From contig NZ_BNED01000005.1 of the NCBI RefSeq assembly GCF_016755875.1, positions 496,001 to 560,000 on the forward strand: a DNA stretch of 64,000 bases, written 5' to 3'. The position numbers and the translations under genes are program-made. This stretch comes from Streptomyces spororaveus. Lineage in GTDB: Bacteria > Actinomycetota > Actinomycetes > Streptomycetales > Streptomycetaceae. The notes below the pieces were generated by a model. It was not told the origin of the DNA. It was given only the letters and a program-made list of their open reading frames with translations, and ran no database searches. Of the stretch, positions 1 through 7,963 are shown in pieces. Numbering within the stretch: the stretch's first letter is position 1; each line of letters begins with the position of its first letter.

Positions 1-107
1 GGTGTACCACCAGTGCACCCTCGGGGGTGCCGATGCGAGGGGAACCGAATTGATCACGTTTGACGTCTTCGGGGAAACACGACCGGCCAGGAAGAGGAGA
101 ACCTGAC
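1..107. other. Upstream region of the beta-lactamase gene
   Basis: This is the window edge and the leader of the beta-lactamase gene. A Shine-Dalgarno-like GGAAGAGGAG lies about 8 nt before the GTG at 108. An imperfect dyad (GGTG at the first bases, CACC about 11 nt later) may be part of an operator, but it is too weak to call. I see no other gene. Confidence 0.4.
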
Positions 108-1028
108 GTGACGACCCCGGACACATCGACGTCCCGACGCGCACTGCTGGCCGCCGGGGCGGGGGTGGCGCTGGCCGCCGCACTGCCCGTGGGTGTGGCC
201 CGCGCCGCTTCGCCCGGGTACGGCGAGAAGGGCGCCGTGGCGGGGCTTCGCGCGCTGGAGCGCGAGTACGGGGCGCGGCTGGGGGTGTACGCGCGCGACA
301 CCGCCACCGGCCGGACCGTGGTCCACCGGGCCGACGAGGCCTTCCCCATGTGCTCGCTGTTCAAGACCCTCGCGGCGGGGGCCGTGCTGCGCGACCTCGA
401 CCACGACGGCACCCGTCTCGCCAAGCGCGTTCACTACACGCTCCAGGACGTCACGGACGCGGGCGGCGGGTCGGTCACCGGGCGGCCCGAGAACATCGCG
501 GGCGGCCTGACCGTGGCGGAGCTCTGCTCGGCCGCCATCGCCCAGAGCGACAACGCGGCGGGCAACCTGCTGCTGCGCGAGCTCGGCGGCCCCACCGCGA
601 TCACCCGCTTCTGCCGCTCGCTGGGGGACCGTACGACCCGTCTCGACCGGTGGGAGCCGGACCTGAACTCGGCCGAGCCGTCGCGGGTGACGGACACGAC
701 CAGCCCCCGCGCGATCGGGCGGACGTACGCCCGGCTCGCGCTCGGCGACGCACTGGACCCCGGGGACCGGGAGCGGCTGAACCGGTGGCTGCTGTCGAAC
801 ACCACCAGCGGGGACCGTCTGCGGGCCGGGCTGCCGAAGGACTGGGCCGTCGCGGACAAGACGGGCGCCGGTTCGTACGGGACCAACAACAACGTCGGCA
901 TCGGCTGGCCCCCCGGACGTCCGCCGGTGATCCTGGCCATCCTCTCGACCATGCCGGAACCGACGGCGCCGCGGGACAACACGCTGATCGCCAGAACGGC
1001 GAAGCTGCTGGCGGACGCTCTCGCCTGA
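108..1028 (+). CDS. bla: Class A beta-lactamase, Tat-exported
   Basis: Serine beta-lactamase of about 306 residues that hydrolyses the beta-lactam ring outside the membrane. All class A landmarks are present: the S83-L-F-K86 active-site tetrad, an SDN loop (in QSDNAAGN), the omega-loop general base in RWEPDLN, and the KTG triad in DKTGAGSYG. The N-terminus carries a twin-arginine-type signal (SRRALLAAGAG followed by a hydrophobic stretch ending near ARA). I chose the GTG at 108 because a GGAAGAGGAG ribosome site lies about 8 nt upstream and the Tat signal then sits at the N-terminus; an in-frame start at 60 would add 16 unlikely residues. The convergent TetR gene follows and no partner regulator (BlaI/AmpR) is visible. 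Chromosomal class A enzymes are common in streptomycetes. Confidence 0.93.
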   Translation: MTTPDTSTSRRALLAAGAGVALAAALPVGVARAASPGYGEKGAVAGLRALEREYGARLGVYARDTATGRTVVHRADEAFPMCSLFKTLAAGAVLRDLDHDGTRLAKRVHYTLQDVTDAGGGSVTGRPENIAGGLTVAELCSAAIAQSDNAAGNLLLRELGGPTAITRFCRSLGDRTTRLDRWEPDLNSAEPSRVTDTTSPRAIGRTYARLALGDALDPGDRERLNRWLLSNTTSGDRLRAGLPKDWAVADKTGAGSYGTNNNVGIGWPPGRPPVILAILSTMPEPTAPRDNTLIARTAKLLADALA

Positions 1029-1088
1029 CGGCGGGCCGGGGCTCCAGGGGCCAGGGCCCGCCGGCGCCCGGTCGGCGCGGGCCCCCGG

Positions 1089-1664
1089 TCACTCCCGGCG
1101 CAGGCGCAGTCCGTCCAGGTTGAGGTCGAGGAGGCGCTCCGCCTGGGCCCGCTGCTCGGGGCCGGCCGAGGTCAGGGCGATACCGGCGAGGGCGGCGAAC
1201 ATGTCGGTCGAGCTGATGTCGGAGCGGATCGCACCCGCGGCCGTACAGGCCTCCATGAGGGAGGTGAGGGCGTCCTGGATCATCCTGCGGCTGTCGGCGT
1301 AGGGATCGCTCCCCGCCGCGAGGACCGCCCGCATCGCGTCGGCCATGCCCATCTTGGCGGTGGCGTAGTCGATGAAGCGCCGCGTCCAGGCGCGCAGGGC
1401 CTCGTACGGCGGCATGGCCCCCAGGAGGGCGGGGACGGAGTCGCACAGCCGGGCGACCTCGTTCCGGTAGGCCGCCTCGATCAGGGCTTCCCGGGTGGGG
1501 AAGTTGCGGTAGAGGGTGCCGGTGCCCACACCCGCTTCCCTGGCGATGCGCTCGAAGTGCGCCTCCAGCCCCTGCTCGGTGAACACGCGCACGGCGGCGG
1601 CCAGGATCTTGTCCCGGTTGCGCTGCGCGTCGGCCCTCAGCGGGCGTCCTGCGTCTGCGGCCAT
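1089..1664 (-). CDS. TetR/AcrR family repressor
   Basis: A 191-residue TetR-type regulator. The N-terminal helix-turn-helix is clear (RDKILAAAVRVF... then REAGVGTGTLYRNFPTREAL at about residues 20-60), followed by an all-helical ligand-binding domain with no recognisable ligand signature. It is divergent from the SDR gene at 1800, and two near-identical 20-bp palindromes lie between them, so it most likely represses itself and the SDR. The ATG at 1664 is the natural start because the HTH begins soon after it. The inducer is unknown; a hydrophobic compound or a substrate of the dehydrogenase would be typical. Confidence 0.92.
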   Translation of the reverse strand: MAADAGRPLRADAQRNRDKILAAAVRVFTEQGLEAHFERIAREAGVGTGTLYRNFPTREALIEAAYRNEVARLCDSVPALLGAMPPYEALRAWTRRFIDYATAKMGMADAMRAVLAAGSDPYADSRRMIQDALTSLMEACTAAGAIRSDISSTDMFAALAGIALTSAGPEQRAQAERLLDLNLDGLRLRRE

Positions 1665-1692
1665 CAGCGGCTCTCCCTGCTCCCCACTTGCT

Positions 1693-1712
1693 AAGTGGAG
1701 GCGCCTCCACTT
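1693..1712. promoter_or_regulatory. Probable TetR operator, copy 1 (perfect palindrome)
   Basis: AAGTGGAGGCGCCTCCACTT is a perfect 20-bp dyad 28 bp upstream of the TetR start and 88 bp upstream of the SDR start. It repeats almost exactly 30 bp further on, which suggests two regulator dimers bound on the same helix face. Confidence 0.75.
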
Positions 1713-1722
1713 ACGGTGACTG

Positions 1723-1742
1723 AAGTGGCGGCGCCTCCACTT
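1723..1742. promoter_or_regulatory. Probable TetR operator, copy 2 (one mismatch)
   Basis: The half-sites are AAGTGGCGGC and GCCTCCACTT, one base away from a perfect dyad and otherwise identical to the copy at 1693. The centre-to-centre distance is 30 bp. It probably controls the SDR promoter together with the first copy. Confidence 0.7.
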
Positions 1743-1799
1743 TCACCTTAGGGCATGCCCTCGGCCTGTCCCCGTTCCTCTCCCGAAGGGATTTCCGCC

Positions 1800-2531
1800 A
1801 TGCCGGGAATCGAAGGCAAGGTCGTGGCCGTCACCGGCGCCGGCAGCGGTATCGGCGAGGCCACCGCCCTCCTGCTCGCCGAGCGGGGCGCCAAGGTGGT
1901 CCTCGGCGCACGCCGCACGGAACGGCTGGAGGCCCTGGCCTCCCGGATCGAGCGGGCCGGCGGCCGAGCCGCCTGGATCCGTACGGACGTCACACGGCGC
2001 GCGGACGTGTGCGGCCTCGTCGACCTCGCGCGAGAGCGCTACGGCAGACTCGACGTCCTCGTCGGCAATGCCGGGGTCGGGCTCATCTCCCCGCTCGACG
2101 ACCTGCGCGTCGAGGACTGGGAGGAGATGATCGACGTCAACCTCAAGGGCTTCCTCTACGGGATCGCCGCAGCGCTCCCCGTCTTCCGCGAGCAGGGCTC
2201 CGGACACTTCGTCAACATCGTGTCCACCGCGGGCCTGCGCGTCGTGCCGCTCCAGTCGGTGTACGCGGGTACGAAGAACGCCGTGCGCACGATCTCCGAG
2301 GGCCTGCGCCAGGAGGCCGGGGACAGCCTGCGCGTGACCGTCGTGTCGCCCGGGGCCGTCCGTACGGACTTCACGGAGCGCATGGACCCGCAGGCCCGGG
2401 CCCGGATCGACCGGATGATGGAGACCGCGCTGTCGCCGGACGCGGTGGCACGCGCCATCGCCTTCGCCGTCGAGCAGCCGGACGGTGTCGACGTGGGCGA
2501 CATCGTCGTACGGCCCACCGCGCAGGCCTGA
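1800..2531 (+). CDS. Short-chain dehydrogenase/reductase (classical SDR)
   Basis: An oxidoreductase of about 243 residues with a single Rossmann domain. It shows the cofactor motif TGAGSGIG near the N-terminus, NAGVG, the catalytic Ser in NIVSTAG, and the YxxxK pair in YAGTKNA. The R at the end of beta-2 (GARRTER) suggests NADP(H) preference. I prefer the ATG at 1800, preceded by GAAGGGA, over the in-frame ATG at 1755, because the Rossmann strand then begins at residue 5. The gene is divergent from the TetR gene across paired operators, so it is probably induced by the substrate or ligand of that regulator. The substrate is unknown. Confidence 0.9.
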   Translation: MPGIEGKVVAVTGAGSGIGEATALLLAERGAKVVLGARRTERLEALASRIERAGGRAAWIRTDVTRRADVCGLVDLARERYGRLDVLVGNAGVGLISPLDDLRVEDWEEMIDVNLKGFLYGIAAALPVFREQGSGHFVNIVSTAGLRVVPLQSVYAGTKNAVRTISEGLRQEAGDSLRVTVVSPGAVRTDFTERMDPQARARIDRMMETALSPDAVARAIAFAVEQPDGVDVGDIVVRPTAQA

Positions 2532-2533
2532 GA

Positions 2534-2608
2534 GGGGGACCGGCACCGGCCGGCGCGGCCGGGCCCGGTCAGGCCAGGCCAGGCCGGTCCGGTCCGGTCC
2601 GGTCCCCC
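2534..2608. terminator. Inverted repeat between convergent genes
   Basis: The arms GGGGGACCGG and CCGGTCCCCC (10 bp) flank a loop made of short tandem AGGCC and GGTCC units. It sits between the converging SDR and acyl-CoA dehydrogenase genes, so it is a plausible bidirectional, U-tract-poor terminator. Confidence 0.4.
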
Positions 2609-2620
2609 GGGACCGCGTCC

Positions 2621-4357
2621 CTACGGGGCCATCTCGTACGTGTCGGACAGCGCCTCGACCCGCGCCCAGACGCGCGCCGCACGCTCCTCGTCGACGACCG
2701 GGCGCCGGACCGCACCCAGCGCCCACTCCTGCTGGGCCGCCGTCGCGGAGTCCTTCCCGTACAGCTCGACCGCGTGCCCGGAGAAGTCGCGCACGAGGAC
2801 GGAGAACAGCTCGTCGAGCACGGACGCGTCCAGGTCCGTCAGACGGGCCTGCTCCAGGATCAGCTGTCCGTACACGACCAGCGCGAACAGCTGGCCCACG
2901 GAGAGGAGGAAGTCGAGGTCCCGGCTCTGCTCCTCGTCGGGGGCGACGGTGGCCACGAACGCGCAGAGGGCGTCGGCCTGTTCGCGGAACCGGGCCACGT
3001 TCGCCACGCCGGCGTACGCGTCGTAGGCGGTCCGCCAGTCGTGGAACTGCACGGAACCGAGGCCCCGGGCCGGGCCCTGCTGGAAGAGGAAGGCGTCGTC
3101 GGCCGCGTCGAGACGGGTCGGTACGGCCGGGTACTCGGCCGGGTTCAGCAGGTGGTTGCGCATGAACTTGAGGATCAGGGCGAGGTTGACGTGGACCGTG
3201 CCCTCCAGCTTGGGCAGTCCGCGGATCTCGATGGCCGCCTGCGCGAAGTAGTTGTCCTTCTCGAAGCCCTTGGCGGCGATGACGTCCCACATCAGGTCGA
3301 TGACCTTCTCGCCCTCCGTGGTCACCTTCATCTTCGTCATCGGGTTGAAGAGCAGGTAGCGGCGGTCGTCCGGGCCGGCGGAGCGGAAGTAGTCGACGGC
3401 GCGGTCGCTGAAGAGCTTCATGCCGACCAGGCGGACGTACGCGTCGGCCAGCTCCCGGCGCACGTGCGGGAAGGCGGTGACGGGGCGGCCGTAGAGGACC
3501 CGGTTGTGGGCGTGGGTGACGGCCTCGTACATCGCGTGCTCGCAGATGCCGATGGAGGCGGTGCAGAGGTTGAACTTGCCGACGTTGACGGTGTTCAGGG
3601 CGGCGTCGAAGGCGGCCCGGCCGGTGTGCAGGACGTCCTCGGCGCGGACCGGGTAGTCGTCGAGGCGGAACTCGCTGACGTACTTGGAGGAGTCGACGAC
3701 GTTCTTCACCAGGTGGTACGCCGGGTGGCGGCTGTCGGCGGCGAAGAAGACGTAACCGTCGGGGCCCTCGATGTCGGTGCGGCGGCCGAAGACGGAGACG
3801 AGGCCGGCGGCGTTGCCGTTGCCGATGTAGTACTTGGAGCCGCTCGCGCGGAAGCCGGCCGCACCGGCTTCGTCGACGTACGGCCGCAGCAGCATGTCGG
3901 TGGAGTAGATGTCGGCGCCGTGGGTCTTCTCGGACAGGCCGAAGGCGAAGACCTCGCCCTCGGTGAGGAGCTGCGCGGCGCGGGTGCGGGCTTCGGCGTT
4001 GTCGCTCTGCCAGACCGGGCCGAGGCCGAGGATGGTGACCTGCCAGGCGTACCAGTAGTCGAGGCCGTAGAAGCCGAAGATCTCGTTCAGGGCCGCGATC
4101 CGCGCGGTGTCCCAGCGCTTGTCGTTCTCCCCGTCGAGGGCCGCGGCGGCCGGGGTCAGGAAGGTCGCGAAGAGGCCTTCCTTCGCGGAGAAGGCGAGGA
4201 AGTCCGCGAGCCAGGCGCGGGAGCGGTAGTCCTCGATCAGGCGGCGCTTGCCGCGGCTCTCGAACCAGTCGACGGTGGCGCGCAGCAGCCTGCGGGTCTC
4301 GGGGTCGAAGTGCGCCGGGTCGTAGGTGTGCGGGTTGAAGAGCAGGGCGTCTGCCAT
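2621..4357 (-). CDS. Acyl-CoA dehydrogenase/oxidase family flavoprotein
   Basis: A 578-residue FAD enzyme of the acyl-CoA dehydrogenase superfamily, longer than the usual 380-residue form. The N-terminal helical domain is followed by the middle beta domain (FGLSEKTHGADIYS, then RASGSKYYIGNGNAAG) and C-terminal helices. The likely catalytic base is the Glu of KLEGTVHVN at about residue 384. A further 150-residue helical C-terminus resembles the acyl-CoA oxidase or long-chain class, so electron transfer to ETF or to oxygen cannot be decided. The ATG at 4357 has GGAAGGTG 7 nt upstream. A PadR regulator lies just upstream on the same strand and probably controls or accompanies it. The substrate chain length is unknown. 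Confidence 0.88.
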   Translation of the reverse strand: MADALLFNPHTYDPAHFDPETRRLLRATVDWFESRGKRRLIEDYRSRAWLADFLAFSAKEGLFATFLTPAAAALDGENDKRWDTARIAALNEIFGFYGLDYWYAWQVTILGLGPVWQSDNAEARTRAAQLLTEGEVFAFGLSEKTHGADIYSTDMLLRPYVDEAGAAGFRASGSKYYIGNGNAAGLVSVFGRRTDIEGPDGYVFFAADSRHPAYHLVKNVVDSSKYVSEFRLDDYPVRAEDVLHTGRAAFDAALNTVNVGKFNLCTASIGICEHAMYEAVTHAHNRVLYGRPVTAFPHVRRELADAYVRLVGMKLFSDRAVDYFRSAGPDDRRYLLFNPMTKMKVTTEGEKVIDLMWDVIAAKGFEKDNYFAQAAIEIRGLPKLEGTVHVNLALILKFMRNHLLNPAEYPAVPTRLDAADDAFLFQQGPARGLGSVQFHDWRTAYDAYAGVANVARFREQADALCAFVATVAPDEEQSRDLDFLLSVGQLFALVVYGQLILEQARLTDLDASVLDELFSVLVRDFSGHAVELYGKDSATAAQQEWALGAVRRPVVDEERAARVWARVEALSDTYEMAP

Positions 4358-4475
4358 GGAGGTTCACCTTCCGAGGGGTTGGAGGAGGGGAGGGGAGGCC
4401 GGGCGCATGCGTGGGGGGGGCGGTGCGGCGCGGGACCGTGGGCGGTCCGGCTGCCGCGCCGCGGCACGACGAGGT

Positions 4476-5048
4476 TCAGGCCGTGGAGGTCGGCGGGGGC
4501 CCGTCGAGCCGGTGGAGGGTGGCGAGGACGTCGTCGAGCCAGGCGATCGTCATCCGCTCGAACGCGATGCCGCCGCGCAGCACGACGTGCTGGAGCTCCT
4601 GACCGGCGTCGAGCGGTGCGGGGGCGTCCGGCCCGGTGAAGTCGCGCAGTTCACCGGCGAGGTAACGGGTCAGCCGGTCGCTGTGGGCCCGCAGGTGCCG
4701 TTCGACCTCGTGGATCAGCGCGGCCGGGTCGTCGAAGGCCGCGCCGCGGATCTTGACGGCGAGGTCGTGGCGGAGGCTCTCCGGTTCGATCGGCTCGTGC
4801 AGCCACGCGGCGAGGGCGGCACGGCCGGGGCCGGCCACGGAGTACTCCTTCTTGTCCGGTCGGCCCTGTTGCGGGACCTCGCGGACGGCCAGCAGCCCGT
4901 TGCCCTCCATACGCCCCAGCACGCGGTAGATCTGCTGGTGGGTGGCGGTCCAGAAGTAGCCGATGGACCGGTCGAACCGGCGGGCCAGCTCATAGCCGGA
5001 GCCCGGCTTCTCCAGCAGGGAGACGAGGATCGCGTGGTCGAGCGCCAT
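4476..5048 (-). CDS. PadR family transcriptional regulator
   Basis: A 190-residue PadR-type winged-helix protein. The N-terminal domain (DHAILVSLLEKPGSGYELARRF, with HQQIYRVLGRMEGNGLL as recognition helix and wing) is followed by the Vir_act_alpha_C-like helical dimerisation domain. It lies upstream of the acyl-CoA dehydrogenase gene on the same strand with 118 bp between them. A 22-bp palindrome lies 12-33 bp upstream of its ATG, so autorepression is likely. PadR proteins generally sense phenolic or other small hydrophobic molecules; no specific inducer can be inferred. Confidence 0.92.
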   Translation of the reverse strand: MALDHAILVSLLEKPGSGYELARRFDRSIGYFWTATHQQIYRVLGRMEGNGLLAVREVPQQGRPDKKEYSVAGPGRAALAAWLHEPIEPESLRHDLAVKIRGAAFDDPAALIHEVERHLRAHSDRLTRYLAGELRDFTGPDAPAPLDAGQELQHVVLRGGIAFERMTIAWLDDVLATLHRLDGPPPTSTA

Positions 5049-5059
5049 GCCCCGATCTT

Positions 5060-5081
5060 TCTATGCAACTCGTTGCATAGA
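5060..5081. promoter_or_regulatory. Probable PadR operator
   Basis: The arms TCTATGCAAC and GTTGCATAGA form a 10-bp perfect dyad around TC. The ATGCAA...TTGCAT core matches the pattern commonly bound by PadR proteins. It is placed between the divergent starts' side of the PadR gene and the esterase end, close enough to the ATG (12 nt) to block transcription initiation or elongation. Confidence 0.75.
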
Positions 5082-5153
5082 CAAGCGGCAGCGGTCAGGT
5101 GAGACGCGGCTCACCCGGACCCTGCCCTGGACCCTGCCCCGGACTCCCCCCGC

Positions 5154-6251
5154 TCACTCGGCGCCGAGCCGCGCTCCTGTCCAGACGAGCGCCGGCGGGA
5201 TCTCCCGGAGCCAGGTGTTGAAGCTGTGGCCGCCGCTGTCGAGGATGATCGACGAGACGTGCGCGGGCGCCTTCACCTTGCGGATGAACTCCTGGGTCTC
5301 CCCGTAGTTGGGCTCGCCCCGCAACGAAGAGGTCACCAGGAACGAGGAGTTCCCCTGCGGCTGGTGGTCCAGGTGCCACAGCAGGTCGGACCGCTTCTCC
5401 TCGTCCTTGTTCCCCTTGAACAGATCGCCGGAGTCCTTGTCGATCTCGGGCCGGTATTCCGCCGACAGGCCCACGCCGACCGCGTACGCCTCCGGGTGCT
5501 GCACCGCCATCTTCAGGGCGCAGTAGCCCCCGGTGGAATCGCCGATGATCCCCCAGCTCCGCGGCCCGGCGCCCACCCGGTACGCGCCGGAGACCGCCTT
5601 GACGACGTCCGCGCCGAAGAAGGCCTCGCTCTGCGGGCCCCCGGGGACGTCGACGCACTGGGTGTTGGGCGCGGCGATGGTGGGCCGCATCATCACCAGG
5701 ATCATCGGCTGCATGCGCTTCTGCTTCGCCAGGCTCCAGGCCAGCCTCGGGTAGTGCAGCTTCTTGATGAGGTTCTCGGCCATGCCCGGGTAGCCGGTGA
5801 GGACGACGGCGGCCGGGAACCTGCGCTGCTCGTCGCTCTTGTCGAAGTACTCCGGCGGCAGGTACACGTACGCCTCGGCGGCGGCCCGGGACCGCTCGCC
5901 GTGGATCGTCACCTTCTCGATCACGCCGCCCACGCGCGGGTTCCGGCCGCCGGGCACCTCCGGGGCCTGCCGGCCCAGGACCTCCAGGGCGGCGCCGCCC
6001 GGCGCCGCCGGGGCCTGGCGCTTCGTACCGGCGAGGTCGGCCCAGGAGTCGTAGAGGAGGAAGGTGCGGTTGGCCGCGGCCCCGACCGTCGCGAGCACCA
6101 TCAACTGCACGAGCACGAGCAGCCCGACGCGCCCCAGCACCCGCCGGGCGCCCCGCCGCCCCAGCCGGGGCCACAGCCATACCGTGAGGGCGAACAGCAG
6201 TGCCGTACACACCGCGACGCTCGCCATGAGCGTGCCACTCGTCAGACCCAT
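5154..6251 (-). CDS. Membrane-anchored alpha/beta-hydrolase (esterase D/antigen 85-like)
   Basis: A 365-residue protein. Two N-terminal hydrophobic segments (about residues 7-27 and 38-60) anchor an extracellular alpha/beta-hydrolase domain. The nucleophile elbow is GDSTGG with Ser at about 239. The domain contains the esterase-family feature of a structured polyester-like head (EAYVYLPPEYF), and a late His in DSGGHSFNTW is the probable triad base. Similar membrane-tethered hydrolases are found beside the mycolyltransferase-like family in actinomycetes. The substrate is not known. The gene is on the same strand as and upstream of the PadR gene, with the PadR operator between them. Confidence 0.82.
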   Translation of the reverse strand: MGLTSGTLMASVAVCTALLFALTVWLWPRLGRRGARRVLGRVGLLVLVQLMVLATVGAAANRTFLLYDSWADLAGTKRQAPAAPGGAALEVLGRQAPEVPGGRNPRVGGVIEKVTIHGERSRAAAEAYVYLPPEYFDKSDEQRRFPAAVVLTGYPGMAENLIKKLHYPRLAWSLAKQKRMQPMILVMMRPTIAAPNTQCVDVPGGPQSEAFFGADVVKAVSGAYRVGAGPRSWGIIGDSTGGYCALKMAVQHPEAYAVGVGLSAEYRPEIDKDSGDLFKGNKDEEKRSDLLWHLDHQPQGNSSFLVTSSLRGEPNYGETQEFIRKVKAPAHVSSIILDSGGHSFNTWLREIPPALVWTGARLGAE

Positions 6252-6596
6252 GAATCAGTGAACTCTCTGCGCCGTCCCGATCCGGACGCTCGGGCCCGGA
6301 GCGCTACCAGCGGGTAGCGCACCAGGCAAGAGGGACGGACGGGGCCTCGCGTTCCCTCGCAGAGCCACAGGTCCCCTTGGTGAGGTACGGATCGCGGGCG
6401 AGGTCGAAAGCCGGCACCGCCCCCGCAGGCGCCCCGCCGGGCCGCTATGCGGGCCAGGCCCTGCTGGAGGAGTAGCCGATCCGAAGCGTCCGTCCGGGCG
6501 ATGCACGGGAACCCGGGGTCACCTGCGGGCGTTGGTGCCACCATAGGAAGGCGATCAGCGGGATCCGACTTCCGATGACTCCGAGGGGAGCCGTTC
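6252..6596. other. Intergenic region with a small hairpin
   Basis: 345 bp between divergent genes. The only structure I see is a hairpin at 6301-6320 (GCGCTACC, loop AGCG, GGTAGCGC; 8-bp perfect stem). No convincing reading frame is present. It should contain both promoters. Confidence 0.4.
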
Positions 6597-7202
6597 ATGA
6601 GCACGGCGAAAGACCTGTTCATCATCGCCATGGACCCGCAGCCGGATCATTCGGTGGGCCAGGGTGATCTGTCGCTCGCCCTCGCGGGCGCCGAGCTGAT
6701 CGATCTCCTCGACGCGCAGGCCGCCGTCCTGGACGGCGACCGCATCGTGCCGGGCGGGCAGCCCGCGCTCGACGACGAGCTGCTGGCCGAGGCCTCGTCG
6801 GCGCTCACCCGCCAGACACCGTACGAGCGGGTCGAGGACTGGCTGTGGCGCCGCGGCCGTGAGCTCTCGGCCTCCTACCAGGCCACCCTGGAGGAGGCCG
6901 GTCAGCTGACGCGCGGACGCCGCGGCCTGCTGCCCTTCGGCACCGATCGCCTGGAGGTGGCCGATACGCCAGCCCTCCGTCGGGCCCGGACCCGCTGGGA
7001 GGACGACGAGCCCGTCCTCGCCTCCCTCGCCGCGACCGTGGGCATCCGCGGCCCGCGATCCGAGGACGAGCCGGGCCTGGACGACGAAGCGGTGACGACC
7101 GTACTGGCCGTCGTCGGCGACGCGGTGATGGAACTGGAGGCCGTACGCCAGCGGCGATCGATCGAGAACGCGGCGTTCGCCAACGTCTGGCGCGTCCCCT
7201 GA
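6597..7202 (+). CDS. GOLPH3/VPS74 (GPP34) family protein
   Basis: A 201-residue protein with the GPP34 layout: an N-terminal helix, the typical GDLSLALAGAELIDLL and DELLAEASSAL segments, and an all-helical body (GRRGLLPFGTDRLEV). Eukaryotic homologues bind phosphoinositides and retain glycosyltransferases in the Golgi. Streptomycetes carry many paralogues whose role is unknown; membrane association is an inference from the family. The ATG at 6597 has GAGGGGAG upstream. It is monocistronic. Confidence 0.85.
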   Translation: MSTAKDLFIIAMDPQPDHSVGQGDLSLALAGAELIDLLDAQAAVLDGDRIVPGGQPALDDELLAEASSALTRQTPYERVEDWLWRRGRELSASYQATLEEAGQLTRGRRGLLPFGTDRLEVADTPALRRARTRWEDDEPVLASLAATVGIRGPRSEDEPGLDDEAVTTVLAVVGDAVMELEAVRQRRSIENAAFANVWRVP

Positions 7203-7214
7203 GCGCGGCCGGCA

Positions 7215-7239
7215 CCCGGCGGGCGCAGCGCCCGCCGGG
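7215..7239. terminator. GC-rich hairpin between convergent genes
   Basis: CCCGGCGGGCGC and GCGCCCGCCGGG are separated by a single A (functionally a stem of about 10 bp). It is located between the GPP34 gene and the convergent hypothetical gene. There is no T-run, as is usual in streptomycete terminators. Confidence 0.6.
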
Positions 7240-7245
7240 CCCACG

Positions 7246-7575
7246 TCAAGGCCGTCGCGGGCCCACGCCGCGCGCCTGAAGCTGCCGACGGGCCGTCGAC
7301 CAGACGGTCGCGAACTCATCGGCCGACACCGGCTGCGGGTCGTGCCCCTCCCACTCGGAGATCGGTACGTACGTGGTCAGACCGTAGACGCTCTCGTACT
7401 CTCCCGCCCGGCCCGCGTCCTGGGCTTCCTGCCATTCGGCCAGTGAGGCGGCGGCCAGAGCCTTGCCGTCGGGCTCGTGCAGCTCCACCTGCCGGAGCAC
7501 GTAGCCGTCGGCGTCCAGCTCGAAGTAGAACCAGACGGCTTCCTCGTCCCAGAAGCAGCGGAGCCTGCGCGTCAC
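7246..7575 (-). CDS. Small hypothetical protein, coupled to upstream gene
   Basis: A 109-residue acidic, Trp-rich soluble protein (FWDEEAVWFYFELDADGYVLRQVELHEPDG) of unknown function. It resembles short Streptomyces proteins that describe a beta-sheet interaction module. The GTG start at 7575 overlaps the TGA of the preceding gene in a GTGA junction, so translation is coupled. No catalytic motif is recognisable. A toxin-immunity or regulatory pair is possible, but nothing in the sequence proves it. Confidence 0.7.
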   Translation of the reverse strand: MTRRLRCFWDEEAVWFYFELDADGYVLRQVELHEPDGKALAAASLAEWQEAQDAGRAGEYESVYGLTTYVPISEWEGHDPQPVSADEFATVWSTARRQLQARGVGPRRP

Positions 7576-7916
7576 TCGTCCACCGCGTCGAACGGCTCGT
7601 CGTGCCAGCGCCAGCCTGCGGTGCCTTCCGCGTGGATGTGCAGCATGAACTCGGCGACCGGGCTGCCGTCGGGGAACGTCATGGTGAGCGCACCGCGGAT
7701 CCGGGTGTAACAGTCGTCGGCCCGCTCCCAGTCCTCCTCGTCGACGGCCCGCTCCTGCTCGGCGAAGAGGGCGCGGAACTCCTCGAAGCCGGGAAGTGTC
7801 ACCACCTCGGCGTGAGTCCAGGGCATGTCGGCGCCGACCACGCTCAGCCGGGCTATCTCCCGGTCGCCGTGGTGGAGCCGCCAGACACTGCCGTCGGACA
7901 GGTTCGGGTTGGTCAT
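7572..7916 (-). CDS. Small hypothetical protein, first of a coupled pair
   Basis: A 114-residue acidic protein beginning MTNPNLSDGSVWRLHHGDREIARL. I placed the start at the ATG at 7916 because the frame upstream is Pro/Arg-rich and looks like read-through of non-coding sequence. The protein is a predicted mixed alpha/beta fold with a charged helix (EQERAVDEEDWERADD). It overlaps the next gene by 4 bp. The function is unknown; conserved small Streptomyces proteins of this sort often contain this VWRLHHGDREIARL N-terminus. Confidence 0.72.
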   Translation of the reverse strand: MTNPNLSDGSVWRLHHGDREIARLSVVGADMPWTHAEVVTLPGFEEFRALFAEQERAVDEEDWERADDCYTRIRGALTMTFPDGSPVAEFMLHIHAEGTAGWRWHDEPFDAVDE

Positions 7917-7963
7917 GCCCCCATGATGACGCTCACCACTGACAGGCGGGACGGACGGTCCGG

